The notes under the pieces: generated by a model
What the model saw: the letters and a program-made list of their open reading frames with translations, nothing else
Database searches by the model: none
Told to the model about the DNA's origin: nothing
Assembly (NCBI RefSeq): GCF_016463975.1
Contig: NZ_JAEMNX010000002.1
Coordinates: 248,001-312,000, forward strand
DNA: 64,000 nucleotides
DNA from: Marinomonas transparens
GTDB lineage: Bacteria; Pseudomonadota; Gammaproteobacteria; Pseudomonadales; Marinomonadaceae
Direction of reading: 5' to 3'
Shown: positions 19,861 to 29,759 of the stretch, piece after piece
Numbering within the stretch: position 1 is the stretch's first letter
Layout of the letters: each line of letters opens with the position of its first letter
Position numbers and translations under genes: made by a program

Positions 19861-20108
19861 TGAAAAAAGCCGTTGCACTGAAATATGATTATAGCGCCGC
19901 CCCAGTCGTCACGGCAAAAGGGACAGGCCTAGTGGCGGAAAAAATAATGGAGGTCGCCCAGGCAAATGATATCACGCTACACCAGAGCCCAGAACTGGTA
20001 GAAATGCTTGGTACGTTAGAGCTAGGAGAGGAAATACCAGAGTCTCTGTATTTAGCTGTGGCCGAAATTATCGCTTTTGCCCACAAACTTAAAGAGACTC
20101 AATGGTAG
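19860..20108 (+). CDS. FlhB C-terminal-domain-like protein (FhlB / YscU-HrcU export switch family)
   Basis: An 82-residue protein resembling only the cytoplasmic C-terminal domain of FlhB. It starts AVALKYDYSAAPVVTAKG and ends ELGEEIPESLYLAVAEIIAFAHKL, parallel to VALKYDQSAGAAPVMLAKG and EIGEEIPQGLFQVVAQLLAY of the true FlhB at 33339-34475. It lacks the NPTH autocleavage site and all membrane helices, so it looks like a free copy of the cleaved C-terminal piece. Known relatives can partly substitute for FlhB-CC in export switching. Its 3' end overlaps the convergent DUF2802 gene by 10 bases. Confidence 0.85.
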   Translation: MKKAVALKYDYSAAPVVTAKGTGLVAEKIMEVAQANDITLHQSPELVEMLGTLELGEEIPESLYLAVAEIIAFAHKLKETQW

Positions 20109-20503
20109 TCGGAGTTTCGACTGGACTCTTTTTTCAATAAACTAATCAACTCAGCTTCAGCACGAATCAGACCACATTTAGAGACAAGATCATCAATGGT
20201 CGCTCCCATGCCAAGTAGCTCCATGGCACGATTGTAAGAAACATTACCTTCTTTCGCTAAAATTTCTGACTGCCTTTCTACTGCAATATTAAGCTTTTTC
20301 TCAATGGCGACTAAACGTCGCCCCATCCCTATCGAACCAGAAGCAAGTACCTGCACTTGCTTCTTTTGGTTTAAATCCGTTTCTATATGTCGCTTTGTTA
20401 GATCTTTCAATCGACCAGACAAGCGAAAAGCCCACAAGGTAACCGCGATCAAAATTACAAACTGAAGAATGAGCAAAAGGTTAAATAACCATTGAGATTC
20501 CAT
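20099..20503 (-). CDS. DUF2802 domain-containing protein
   Basis: About 134 residues from the ATG at 20503 (a TTG at 20512 is an alternative). It has an N-terminal transmembrane helix (LFNLLLILQFVILIAVTLWAF), a helical cytoplasmic part and a C-terminal HTH-like segment with YNRAMELLGMGATIDDLVSKCGLIRAEAEL. This pattern fits DUF2802, whose genes regularly close the flagellar/chemotaxis operon after cheW in Vibrio and Pseudomonas. No function is established. It ends the minus-strand block here. Confidence 0.8.
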   Translation of the reverse strand: MESQWLFNLLLILQFVILIAVTLWAFRLSGRLKDLTKRHIETDLNQKKQVQVLASGSIGMGRRLVAIEKKLNIAVERQSEILAKEGNVSYNRAMELLGMGATIDDLVSKCGLIRAEAELISLLKKESSRNSDYH

Positions 20504-20524
20504 CAAGTACAACTACCTTAGTGC

Positions 20525-21016
20525 TTACATTGAGCCTATTTCAGACCATTCATCTTCAGACAGAAGCTTATCAAGATCCACAAGAATCAATAGGGTATCA
20601 TTTTTATGACAAACGCCCTGAATAAATTTCGACGATTCATCATTGCCCACACTTGGAGAGACTTCGATCTCAGATTGGCGTAAATACACCACTTCAGAAA
20701 CTGCATCCACTAAAATACCGATAACATGACCTTCTACTTCTAAGATCATAATACGTGTAGAGTCAGTGATTTCACCTGATGGCAAACCAAAACGTTGACA
20801 GGTATCAATAACTGTCACAACAGTACCACGAAGGTGAATAATACCTAATACAAATTTTGGTGCCCCTGGTACTGGGGCAATCTCGGTATAGCGCAACACT
20901 TCTTTTACCTGCATTACGTTAACGCCGTAGATTTCATTTTCTAGTCTAAATGTTACCCATTGCAACATCGGATCTTCAGATCCGTTAGTGTCTTTCAATG
21001 CTACGCTAGTCGTCAT
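20525..21016 (-). CDS. cheW: Chemotaxis coupling protein CheW
   Basis: Adaptor that links chemoreceptors to CheA in the array. The single CheW domain spans almost all 163 residues: WVTFRLENEIYGVNVMQVKEVL, the receptor-binding NLRG-like IIHLRGTVVTVID, GILVDAVSEVV and LLILVDLDKLL. A GGAGG site precedes the ATG. It follows parP in the order cheA-cheB-mot-parC-parP-cheW. Confidence 0.95.
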   Translation of the reverse strand: MTTSVALKDTNGSEDPMLQWVTFRLENEIYGVNVMQVKEVLRYTEIAPVPGAPKFVLGIIHLRGTVVTVIDTCQRFGLPSGEITDSTRIMILEVEGHVIGILVDAVSEVVYLRQSEIEVSPSVGNDESSKFIQGVCHKNDTLLILVDLDKLLSEDEWSEIGSM

Positions 21017-21051
21017 AATTAGCCTCCGAGATCATCTAATGACCATTGCGA

Positions 21052-21888
<837 letters not shown>

Positions 21889-21897
21889 ATATTGCTA

Positions 21898-22674
21898 CTA
21901 TACCGTCGCTGGGTTCAGCAAAGAGTCCATAAGACTCATGTAAGCTTTCACCCCCCTAGCATTAGGATCTAATGCTGAAGGTGCGATACCTGCGGTGCTT
22001 GCATCTCTTAATTTTGTATCAACCGGAATGACAGAATGCCAAACCAGCTCTTCATAGGTGTCTTTTAAACTTCGTAAGCTTTTATTGGAAGCTTGAGTAC
22101 GACGATCAAAAAGCGTCGGCACTATCAGATAAGGAACGGGACGCTTTCTCGCTCTATTAATCATAGTTAAAGTCCGGACCATACGTTCAAGACCTTTTAT
22201 TGCAAGAAACTCCGTTTGCACAGGAATCACTAATTGCTGACAAGCCGCTAATGCATTAATCATCAATACCCCCAATACTGGTGGGCTATCTATTAACACA
22301 TAATCATAGTCATCCCATAAGATAGCTAGGGTTTTAGAAATAACTAACCCCATGCCCCCTTGTGCTTGAGCATGACGTTCTAACGTCGCTAGAGCTGTCG
22401 AGGCAGGCAATAACGATAAGTTTGGATGGCCCGTTTCAAGCATTAATGTCGCAGGCAAAGTTTCAGGTATTTTTCCCGCAGCTTGAAAAAGATCATAAGC
22501 ACTGTGTTCTATAGAATCAGGATCAAAACGAAAATAGCTAGTCAATGAACCATGTGGATCAAGATCGACCATCAACACCCGATTACCAGCGTCAGCCAAT
22601 AACCCTGCCAAGGAAACAACCGTCGTTGTTTTACCTACTCCACCTTTCTGATTCGCCACTGCCCAAATGTGCAC
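21898..22674 (-). CDS. parC: ParC-like ParA/Soj ATPase for chemotaxis array positioning
   Basis: A 258-residue ParA-type ATPase with deviant Walker A ANQKGGVGKTTTVVSL, a switch I region VDLDPHGSLTSYF and Walker B-like YVLIDSPPVLGVL. The C-terminus lacks the MinD membrane-targeting helix. Genes of this type between motor or cheB genes and parP position chemosensory arrays at the pole (ParC in Vibrio). The motif ANQKGG is Soj-type rather than the FleN/FlhG type, so this is not the missing flagellar number regulator. It is separated from motD by about 70 bases. Confidence 0.85.
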   Translation of the reverse strand: MHIWAVANQKGGVGKTTTVVSLAGLLADAGNRVLMVDLDPHGSLTSYFRFDPDSIEHSAYDLFQAAGKIPETLPATLMLETGHPNLSLLPASTALATLERHAQAQGGMGLVISKTLAILWDDYDYVLIDSPPVLGVLMINALAACQQLVIPVQTEFLAIKGLERMVRTLTMINRARKRPVPYLIVPTLFDRRTQASNKSLRSLKDTYEELVWHSVIPVDTKLRDASTAGIAPSALDPNARGVKAYMSLMDSLLNPATV

Positions 22675-22743
22675 TCCAACTCCCCTGATACACTATGCCA
22701 TTATTTTACTTATGAATTCTTTGCAATCATATACAGTAATAGA

Positions 22744-23583
22744 CTACTTAAACAAGTAATCATACAGATTACTAGCGTTGCGTTTACTGATTCGTAAAGT
22801 CACTCGACGATTCTGTTGACGAGCATAAGTATTGGTATTTCGTACTTTAGGTCGCTCACTGGAAAAACCAATTGGCGCTATCATTTTAGGATTCACGCCT
22901 TGATAAACTAATTCATCAACTACAGAAGCGGCGCGTAAGCTTGATAAATGCCAATTCGAAGCCAGCCTACTTGAGTTAGTTGGTAAATTATCTGTGTTAC
23001 CTTCAACCATGATGACAGACGGATAACTTATCATTACATTGGAAACCAACATCAATAAGGCAACCGCTTCATTGGATAATTCATACTCACTCTCACCAAA
23101 CAATAAACCAGACTTCAATTCCAAACTCACCCAATCCGCGGATTCAGAAATATTTATTTGTCCAGATTGCTGCAAGCCTTGAAATTGCTCTTCTACGACT
23201 TGCTTTAATAAAGAGAAGACGACAGAAGGTGAAGTATCTTGGGGCTTTTTATCTGCGACAGGAGTTGCTGCGGGTACTGGCGCTGCGTCCTCAAACTTAA
23301 TATCTTTTGGATCGCCAATAATCGGCTCACCTATATTAATAGGCTTAATCGATTTTTGAACGGCATCAAACACACCATAAAGCGTTTCGGTCAACCTTAC
23401 CTCGTCCCCCTTATGCTGTATGGCAATAGAGTACAAGGCGACAAAGAAAGCAAACAGTAAGGTAATAAAATCAGCATAGGATAATAACCAGCGGTCCCGC
23501 CCCAAGGAGCTGCTAGTATTCGCCGACTTAATTACCGCTTGTCGCCGTCTTGACGACCTACGAGGTGATGATGTTTCACTCAT
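22744..23583 (-). CDS. motD: Flagellar stator protein MotB family (MotD)
   Basis: Peptidoglycan-anchoring stator subunit. It has a basic N-terminus, one transmembrane helix with the proton-carrying aspartate in SYADFITLLFAFFVALY (about residue 37), a Pro/Ala-rich linker, and a C-terminal OmpA-like domain (VEGNTDNLPTNSSRLASNWHLSSLRA). Placement in the che operon beside a MotA protein matches the MotCD pair of Pseudomonas rather than the primary MotAB. The 8-base overlap with motC indicates coupling. Confidence 0.88.
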   Translation of the reverse strand: MSETSSPRRSSRRRQAVIKSANTSSSLGRDRWLLSYADFITLLFAFFVALYSIAIQHKGDEVRLTETLYGVFDAVQKSIKPINIGEPIIGDPKDIKFEDAAPVPAATPVADKKPQDTSPSVVFSLLKQVVEEQFQGLQQSGQINISESADWVSLELKSGLLFGESEYELSNEAVALLMLVSNVMISYPSVIMVEGNTDNLPTNSSRLASNWHLSSLRAASVVDELVYQGVNPKMIAPIGFSSERPKVRNTNTYARQQNRRVTLRISKRNASNLYDYLFK

Positions 23584-24313
23584 AAGTATTTAACTCAAGC
23601 TCTAAGCGATGGGGATGCTTTCCGACTGCAATACCATGCACGCCATCGATCAAAAGCTGATGATAAAGCAATTCCTGATCAGCATAACCTGTTAACTTTT
23701 TCACAATGGGAAAAACAACCAGATTAGCAAAACCTTGTCCGTAAAGTGTCGAAACAAATGCCACCGCGATACCATGCCCAAGGGCTTCTGGGCTATCCAG
23801 ATTAGCCATGGCTTGGATCAAACCAAGTACCGAGCCCATGATACCCAATGTCGGGGCGTAACCACCAATAGACTCTAAAAAGCCAATACTGCTCATTCGC
23901 TTATCACGAATACGAGCAGCTTCATCATGTAATCGATCCGCTAATAATTCTGGATCAGCGCCATCAATCGCCATCTGCAAAGCTCGTGATGCGAATGGAT
24001 TAGCAAGTAAAGCAACATCTTCTTCTAAAGATAATAAAGAAAGACGTCGTGCTTTATGTGCAAGATTATTTAATGCCGTACGGGCAGAATTGAAGTCGTA
24101 AACAGGAGGAAAAAGACTCCACTTAATCAGCGCAATAGCGCGAATGGCTTCTCTCACATTACTTTGGATTAGCGTCGCACCAATACTACCGACAACAACA
24201 ATAATAGCGGAAGGAAGATTGAGGAGAAGTATGACTTCCCCACCACCAAGCCAATTAGCCAGAAGGACCGAACTGAAGGCAATAATGAGGCCAGCTAAGG
24301 TCATTAAGTCCAC
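23576..24313 (-). CDS. motC: Flagellar stator protein MotA family (MotC)
   Basis: Stator ion channel subunit of 245 residues with four predicted transmembrane helices: two at the N-terminus (MTLAGLIIAFSSVLLANW and LLLNLPSAIIVVVGSIGA) and two after the cytoplasmic domain (YAPTLGIMGSVLGLIQAM and AVAFVSTLYGQGFANLVVFP). The GGYAPTLGIMGSVLG segment is the MotA/ExbB signature. It works with motD just downstream. Its ATG overlaps the cheB stop by one base. Confidence 0.9.
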   Translation of the reverse strand: MDLMTLAGLIIAFSSVLLANWLGGGEVILLLNLPSAIIVVVGSIGATLIQSNVREAIRAIALIKWSLFPPVYDFNSARTALNNLAHKARRLSLLSLEEDVALLANPFASRALQMAIDGADPELLADRLHDEAARIRDKRMSSIGFLESIGGYAPTLGIMGSVLGLIQAMANLDSPEALGHGIAVAFVSTLYGQGFANLVVFPIVKKLTGYADQELLYHQLLIDGVHGIAVGKHPHRLELELNTYE

Positions 24314-25377
24314 TAGCTAACCTCGCGCGCGATGCGCTCACCAATATGATCAAGGTCGAGAATTTCGTCAGCCAAGCCCGCTTTTTCTACCGCCATTGGC
24401 ATACCATAAATAACACAGGACTCTTCATTCTGAATCCAAACTTTGGAGCCAGAGCTTTTTAGCATTCGGGAGCCTTCACGACCATCAACTCCCATCCCAG
24501 TCATGACAACAGATAGTACTTTTCCTGGGTAACACTTAGATGCAGAACCAAAAGTAACATCAACTGACGGTTTATAATTCAGCCTTTCATCACCATCAAG
24601 AATACGAACACAACCGCCATTCCGAGAATCTACCATCATCTGTTTACCGCCCGGCGCCAATAAAGCCAAACCAGCCTCTAAACGATCACCATCTTGCGCT
24701 TCTCTCACTGATATCTGGCAGATATTATTCAAGCGTTCAGCAAAAGCCCCCGTAAAGGCCGCAGGCATATGCTGAACCAATACTAAGGGAGCAGAAAAAT
24801 CTTTAGGTAATTTACTCAAAACTGCCTGCAGCGCCATTGGACCACCGGTAGAAGTCCCGATTGCGACCAAACTAACACGCTTCCTTGCACGAGGAATAAT
24901 GACACCTCGTTCAGTAACGATTGGCTTAGGAGCAGCACGCGGTGCTAGTGCTGCAACCGGCCCACGTGCACCAGGTAGACGAGTTCTCGCCACCGTCAGA
25001 ACACGTTCAACCAAGGTGTGCTTAACAACCGCAGAATCTCGAGAGATATCCTCGAAATTCTTTGGCATAAAATCAACAGCACCAGCTTCCAAAGCATCCA
25101 AAGTGACCTGTGCGCCCTCATGAGTCAAAGAGGAGAACATAAGTACCGGGGTAGGCTTAAGCTCCATAATGTTAACTACCGCTGAAATACCATCCAAAAC
25201 CGGCATTTCATAATCCATGGTAACCACATCAGGAGATAAAGACTGAACCTTATCTATTGCTTCTTGCCCATTGTTTGCTGTTCCAATAACAGTCAACCTA
25301 GGGTCAGCTTCAAATATTTCAACAAGACGGCGTCTGAAAAAGCCAGAATCATCAACAACCAACACCTTTACAGGCAT
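24313..25377 (-). CDS. cheB: Chemotaxis-specific methylesterase CheB
   Basis: Response regulator methylesterase that removes methyl groups from, or deamidates, chemoreceptors. The N-terminal receiver has VLVVDDSGFFRR and the phospho-Asp in VVTMDYEMPVLDG (about residue 56). The C-terminal esterase has the Ser-His-Asp triad in IGTSTGGP, LVQHMPAAFT and MTGMGVDG. The 354 residues include an Ala/Pro/Arg-rich linker. No cheR is in this window, so the partner methyltransferase is elsewhere. Confidence 0.94.
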   Translation of the reverse strand: MPVKVLVVDDSGFFRRRLVEIFEADPRLTVIGTANNGQEAIDKVQSLSPDVVTMDYEMPVLDGISAVVNIMELKPTPVLMFSSLTHEGAQVTLDALEAGAVDFMPKNFEDISRDSAVVKHTLVERVLTVARTRLPGARGPVAALAPRAAPKPIVTERGVIIPRARKRVSLVAIGTSTGGPMALQAVLSKLPKDFSAPLVLVQHMPAAFTGAFAERLNNICQISVREAQDGDRLEAGLALLAPGGKQMMVDSRNGGCVRILDGDERLNYKPSVDVTFGSASKCYPGKVLSVVMTGMGVDGREGSRMLKSSGSKVWIQNEESCVIYGMPMAVEKAGLADEILDLDHIGERIAREVS

Positions 25378-25403
25378 ACAACATCCCCTAAATGAAAAAT
25401 CTG

Positions 25404-27680
25404 TTACCTTGTTGATGCATAGCTTTTCAACATACTGGGAACATCTAGAATGATTGCAATACGGCCATCACCAGTAATAGTTGCACCAGCCATACCAGCA
25501 GTACCCTGCAACATCTTACCTAATGGTTTTATAACGACCTCTTCCTGACCAACTAATTGATCAACCACAAAGCCAACTTCACTAATTCCAACTTGGACAA
25601 CTACAACATGAGCTTCTGAAGTATGCTCATCTGCATGCGCGCCTTTAATTAACCAACTCTTCAGATGGAAAATAGGCAACGTTTTGCCTCGAATAACGAC
25701 CACCTGTTGGCCATCAACGATGTTCGTTTTCTTCAGGTTCAGATGGAAAATTTCATTAACACTCACTAATGGGAAGGCAAAAGCCTGATCCGCTAATGTC
25801 ACCATCAATGTCGGCATTATCGCAAGTGTCAATGGCACCTTGATAATAAATTGTGAGCCTTGACCAAGCACAGATTTAATATCCAATGTACCGTTTAGCT
25901 GAGATATCTTGGTTTTCACCACATCCATCCCAACACCACGACCAGATACATCAGTGATTTCTACCTTGGTAGAAAAACCTGGAGCAAAGATAAGGTTAAA
26001 GGCTTCATTATCAGACAAACGATCCGCAGCATCGGCATCCATTAGACCTTTTTCAACCGCTTTTCCACGGAGGAAGTCTGGGTCCATACCAGCGCCGTCA
26101 TCCTCAATGGATAACAATATATGATCACCTTCCTGCTGAGCCGAAAGCACAACAGTACCCACTCTAGACTTACCGCTCGCTTCACGTGCATCAGGCCCTT
26201 CTACACCGTGATCCACTGAGTTTCTCACCAAGTGAACAAGTGGATCCGCTAACGCCTCAACAAGGTTTTTATCTAAGTCTGTTTCTTCACCACGAAGAAT
26301 GAGGTTAACCTCTTTCTTCATATTACGAGCCAAGTCTCGAACCACTCGAGGGAAACGACCAAATACCTTTTTGATAGGTTGCATACGAGTTTTCATTACA
26401 GCATTTTGTAAATCCCCCGTCACAACATCTAGGTTGGCTACCGCCTTACCCATTGACTCGTCTTCACTTTGAAGACCTAAACGAACCAGTCGATTTCGAA
26501 CCAATACAAGTTCACCAACCATGTTCATAATGTCATCTAAACGCTTAGTATCAACTCGAACTGTTGCCTCTTGAGTAACAGGAGCATTCGCTGCTTTTTC
26601 TTTAGCTGGTGCAGCATCTTTTGCAGCGGTGGCTGGTTTAGGTGCTGGCGCAGCTGCTGGTTTAGGTGCCGCAGCCTTTGGCTTGGGAGCAGGTTTAGGC
26701 TGAGCTTTAGGCTCATCCTTTTTAGCGGCTGCATCAGCCCCCGGCGCCTTACCCTGTTCCTGTAGAGTATCTAAAAGTGACTCAAACTCATCATCTGTAA
26801 TGAGGTCAGAATCACCACCTGCTGGTGGGGGCGTTTCTGGCGCTTTAGGAGCCTCTGGTTTCTTAGGTTTTTCAGCCGAGCTATCCGCTTTATCCGCTGG
26901 GCTCGGAGCATCCTCACCATGAAGTTTATCTAGTAATTGCTCAAATTCGTCCTCAGTAATTTCATCACTCGAACTTGAAGCTTCCGGTTCAGGCGCTTTT
27001 TTCGCATCATTTCCTGCAACACCTGGCGCACCACCATGAAGCTGGTCCAACAAGGCATCAAATTCACCTTCTGTAATTTCATCACTAGAAGATGCTTCTG
27101 CTGGAGTAGGAGGTGTATCAGCACTAGGCTCATCACCCAATGCATCAAGTAAAGATTCGAATTCGTCATCAGAAATATCAACGGAACCTTCTTCGCCTTC
27201 ACTTGCTGGTTCAGCATCTTCGGCAACATCTTCTGGCTCATCCGCCGTAACGGCTTCTTCTTCACCGCCACCCGCTAATTCTTCCTCTGTTGGCGCCACA
27301 GAATAAGCCTTAAGCGCATCAATAAGCTCGGGAGAGGCTCGTTCAGGCTCTACACCTGCACGAACGGAGTCAAACATTTCATTAACTGCATCCAATGCTT
27401 GTAAAACGATATCCATTAAATCGGAATCAATATGACGTTGACCATTCCTTAAAATGTCAAAAACGTTTTCAGCATAGTGACAACAATCAACCAAAGCTGT
27501 TAATTGTAAGAATCCAGCGCCACCCTTAACCGTATGGAAGCCACGAAATATAGCATTCAACAACGGTTTATCTTCTGGGTTTTGCTCCAAATCTACGAGT
27601 TGTTCGGAAAGCTGTTCTAGAATTTCACCAGCTTCTACCAAAAAATCTTGTAGTATTTCTTCATCGAGCTCGAAACTCAT
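25404..27680 (-). CDS. cheA: Chemotaxis histidine kinase CheA
   Basis: Hybrid-free CheA of 758 residues. P1 phosphotransfer domain at 1-125 with the phospho-His in FHTVKGGAG (His49). A long acidic Ala/Pro-rich region (about 130-370) replaces a recognisable P2 and contains four repeats of the form (I/L)T-D/E-x-EF-x-x-LLDxL at about 169-181, 202-214, 241-253 and 294-306. The P3 dimerisation helix pair starts near 372, the P4 ATPase has the N-box HLVRNSVDHG near 483-492, and the C-terminal P5 is CheW-like. It phosphorylates the CheY and CheB encoded beside it. Confidence 0.95.
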   Translation of the reverse strand: MSFELDEEILQDFLVEAGEILEQLSEQLVDLEQNPEDKPLLNAIFRGFHTVKGGAGFLQLTALVDCCHYAENVFDILRNGQRHIDSDLMDIVLQALDAVNEMFDSVRAGVEPERASPELIDALKAYSVAPTEEELAGGGEEEAVTADEPEDVAEDAEPASEGEEGSVDISDDEFESLLDALGDEPSADTPPTPAEASSSDEITEGEFDALLDQLHGGAPGVAGNDAKKAPEPEASSSSDEITEDEFEQLLDKLHGEDAPSPADKADSSAEKPKKPEAPKAPETPPPAGGDSDLITDDEFESLLDTLQEQGKAPGADAAAKKDEPKAQPKPAPKPKAAAPKPAAAPAPKPATAAKDAAPAKEKAANAPVTQEATVRVDTKRLDDIMNMVGELVLVRNRLVRLGLQSEDESMGKAVANLDVVTGDLQNAVMKTRMQPIKKVFGRFPRVVRDLARNMKKEVNLILRGEETDLDKNLVEALADPLVHLVRNSVDHGVEGPDAREASGKSRVGTVVLSAQQEGDHILLSIEDDGAGMDPDFLRGKAVEKGLMDADAADRLSDNEAFNLIFAPGFSTKVEITDVSGRGVGMDVVKTKISQLNGTLDIKSVLGQGSQFIIKVPLTLAIMPTLMVTLADQAFAFPLVSVNEIFHLNLKKTNIVDGQQVVVIRGKTLPIFHLKSWLIKGAHADEHTSEAHVVVVQVGISEVGFVVDQLVGQEEVVIKPLGKMLQGTAGMAGATITGDGRIAIILDVPSMLKSYASTR
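26763..27176 (-). repeat. Four FliM-N-like peptide repeats in the CheA linker
   Basis: The CheA linker encodes ISDDEFESLLDAL, ITEGEFDALLDQLHGG, ITEDEFEQLLDKLHGE and ITDDEFESLLDTL, spaced by 27-41 low-complexity residues. They resemble the CheY-binding N-terminus of FliM in this same window (LSQDEIDALLHG). The repeat itself is plainly visible; the docking role is inference. Confidence 0.7.
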
Positions 27681-27692
27681 CCCCTGCTCCTT

Positions 27693-28481
27693 TTAGAAAC
27701 CAAGACTTGATAACAAGTCGTCCACTTCGTCTTGATTATTCAGCACTTCAGGACTGTCTTGTTTATTAATAGCTGGGCCATATCCACGAGTATCATCGTG
27801 TTCTGACTCACTCTCTTTGTGTTCAATTCCCGAGATGCTATCAACGCGTCCAGCAACAGCAACAAGATGCACAAGTTTTTCTTCCACATCTCGAATTAAA
27901 TCATTCACTCTAGTAATCACCTGACCAGTAAGGTCTTGGTAACCCTGCTCTAGAAGAATTGTGTTGAGGTTTGAGTGCAAGGTAGTCGCACTATCGTCTG
28001 CATACTCTAAAAAAGTATCGATTCGTTTATATAAGTTACGAAATTCTTGAGGAGTTAAATCTCGTTGAATCAAGCGCCCCCAATCTTTTCGCAAACTTTT
28101 CGCCTGAGCTTTCAATTCCGAAGCGACAGGTACGCTACTATCAACCATATCCATAGTTTTATTAGCAGCAGAATTGGTCATTTCAATGACATAAGTCAAA
28201 CGATCAGAGGCATCTGTCATTCTACTTGCATCATCAGAAGTGCCATCATCTTCGACTAGATTCAGGGAATCTACTTGGAAGTCACGAATAGCATCATGCA
28301 AACTACGAGTTAACGTGCCAACCTCATTATAAAAACTTGTATGGCGTGCCTCACTCAATTCTTGAATGATTTTTATAGCGCCACTAAAGTCTCCTGATTC
28401 AATATGAGCCAAAAGATCTACTGCGCCATCTTTAACTAGGTGTTCAAATTCCCCTAGGTCAGGTCTCAATGTATTTGACAT
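27693..28481 (-). CDS. cheZ: CheY-P phosphatase CheZ
   Basis: Accelerates dephosphorylation of CheY-P. A 262-residue, mostly helical protein with the catalytic segment GYQDLTGQVITRVNDLI (the active glutamine of the CheZ family) and the C-terminal CheY-docking helix DEVDDLLSSLGF. Other long helices form the four-helix dimer bundle. It lies between cheY and cheA with short gaps of about 10 bases. Confidence 0.93.
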   Translation of the reverse strand: MSNTLRPDLGEFEHLVKDGAVDLLAHIESGDFSGAIKIIQELSEARHTSFYNEVGTLTRSLHDAIRDFQVDSLNLVEDDGTSDDASRMTDASDRLTYVIEMTNSAANKTMDMVDSSVPVASELKAQAKSLRKDWGRLIQRDLTPQEFRNLYKRIDTFLEYADDSATTLHSNLNTILLEQGYQDLTGQVITRVNDLIRDVEEKLVHLVAVAGRVDSISGIEHKESESEHDDTRGYGPAINKQDSPEVLNNQDEVDDLLSSLGF

Positions 28482-28490
28482 TTAAAGTCC

Positions 28491-28883
28491 CTATTTGACG
28501 GAATCTATTCGTTCGAATATTTTCTCAATTTTTTCCTTAAGAGCGACGGCAGTAAACGGCTTAACCACATATCCATTAACACCAGCCTGAGCTGCAGAGA
28601 TAATCTGATCACGCTTCGCTTCCGCGGTTACCATAAGAACCGGGATACTTTTTAGTTTTTCGTCGGCACGGACAGCACGAAGTAATTCAATACCTGTCAT
28701 ACCTGGCATATTCCAGTCAGTTACGAGAAAATCAATTGATCCAGCTTGAAGGATAGGCAATGCAGTAGTTCCATCATCCGCTTCAACTGTATTGGTAAAT
28801 CCCAAATCCCGTAATAAGTTTTTGATGATTCGTCTCATTGTCGAGAAGTCATCAACAATCAGGATTTTCATGTTTTTATCCAA
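28491..28883 (-). CDS. cheY: Chemotaxis response regulator CheY
   Basis: Single-domain receiver that, when phosphorylated by CheA, binds FliM/FliN and changes motor rotation. Motifs: [18 protein letters not shown] (acidic pair), phospho-Asp in [13 protein letters not shown], Thr in MVTAEA and Lys in YVVKPFT. The TTG at 28883 is chosen because GGAGG lies 5 bases upstream; the family start ATG at 28871 (MKILIV) is 4 codons later but has the Shine-Dalgarno 17 bases away, and an in-frame start at 28916 is too far upstream. Confidence 0.93.
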   Translation of the reverse strand: MDKNMKILIVDDFSTMRRIIKNLLRDLGFTNTVEADDGTTALPILQAGSIDFLVTDWNMPGMTGIELLRAVRADEKLKSIPVLMVTAEAKRDQIISAAQAGVNGYVVKPFTAVALKEKIEKIFERIDSVK

Positions 28884-28926
28884 TGCAACCTCCACACCCC
28901 AAAGGTAATATTTCACAACTCATAAT

Positions 28927-29664
28927 TTAATCTCGCCAATTACTTAGTCGAGCTCGTAATCGCATAGCCGCTTGGCTATGTATTTGACTCACTCTTGATT
29001 CACTAACGCCTAATACAGCACCAATTTCTTTTAAATTTAATTCTTCATTATAATAAAGAGATAACACTAATTTTTCTCTTTCTGGTAGCTCATCTATTTC
29101 TTTTGCTAATTGTTTCTGGAACCCCCCTTCTTCAGTTAATGAATAAGGAGTATTCTCTACACTAGATGCAAAACTATCTAAATGATTAGTATCTGAGTCC
29201 AGTATTTCTTCATAACTAAATAACTGTGTCGACATAGAGGACTGAATCATTTCATGATATTCCTCCATACTAATACCCATATGGGCAGCCACTTCCATAT
29301 CGGATACTTCTCTACCAGCTTTAGCTTCTAATTCTTTTATGGCATTAGTAACAGCTCGACCATTACGCCTTACCGAGCGAGGTGCCCAATCGGTTTTTCG
29401 CACCTCGTCCATAATGGAACCACGAATACGAATCCCCGCATACGTTTCAAAACTTGCTCCCTTGGTGGATTCAAAGCGTTTATAAGCTTCGATCAACCCC
29501 ATCATGCCAGCTTGAGTTAAGTCATCTATGTCAACACTGTCTGGTAAACGCGCCAGTAAATGGTAAGCAATCTTCTTAACCAGGTATCCATACTGCTCCA
29601 CAATCGCATCAATCGACAGTGTCGCTTTTTTAGAGTAAGTGTCGTATATATTTTTGGTTTGCAT
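28927..29664 (-). CDS. fliA: RNA polymerase sigma factor FliA (sigma-28)
   Basis: Flagellar sigma factor of 245 residues for late genes. Regions visible: region 2 with LPDSVDIDDLTQAGMMGLIEA and FETYAGIRIRGSIMDEVRK, region 3 with NAIKELEAKAGREVS, and region 4 with LSLYYNEELNLKEIGAVLGVSESRVSQIHSQA. A candidate target promoter lies in this window at 18361. It is the first gene after flhF; the fleN/flhG gene that usually stands between them is absent. Confidence 0.95.
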   Translation of the reverse strand: MQTKNIYDTYSKKATLSIDAIVEQYGYLVKKIAYHLLARLPDSVDIDDLTQAGMMGLIEAYKRFESTKGASFETYAGIRIRGSIMDEVRKTDWAPRSVRRNGRAVTNAIKELEAKAGREVSDMEVAAHMGISMEEYHEMIQSSMSTQLFSYEEILDSDTNHLDSFASSVENTPYSLTEEGGFQKQLAKEIDELPEREKLVLSLYYNEELNLKEIGAVLGVSESRVSQIHSQAAMRLRARLSNWRD

Positions 29665-29759
29665 AAAACAGTCTAAGCAACCTTCACTATTAAAGTTTGT
29701 TGCGCCAATTAACTGTACTACATAGTTCAGCTTAGCGCTTTCAGTAATAACATAATTTT

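Noticed and set aside
21898-22674. The ParA-type ATPase as the missing FleN/FlhG
   Set aside because: It has a Soj-type ANQKGGVGKTT start, lacks a MinD-like membrane helix and lies in the parC-parP-cheW order, which fits array positioning rather than flagellar number control.
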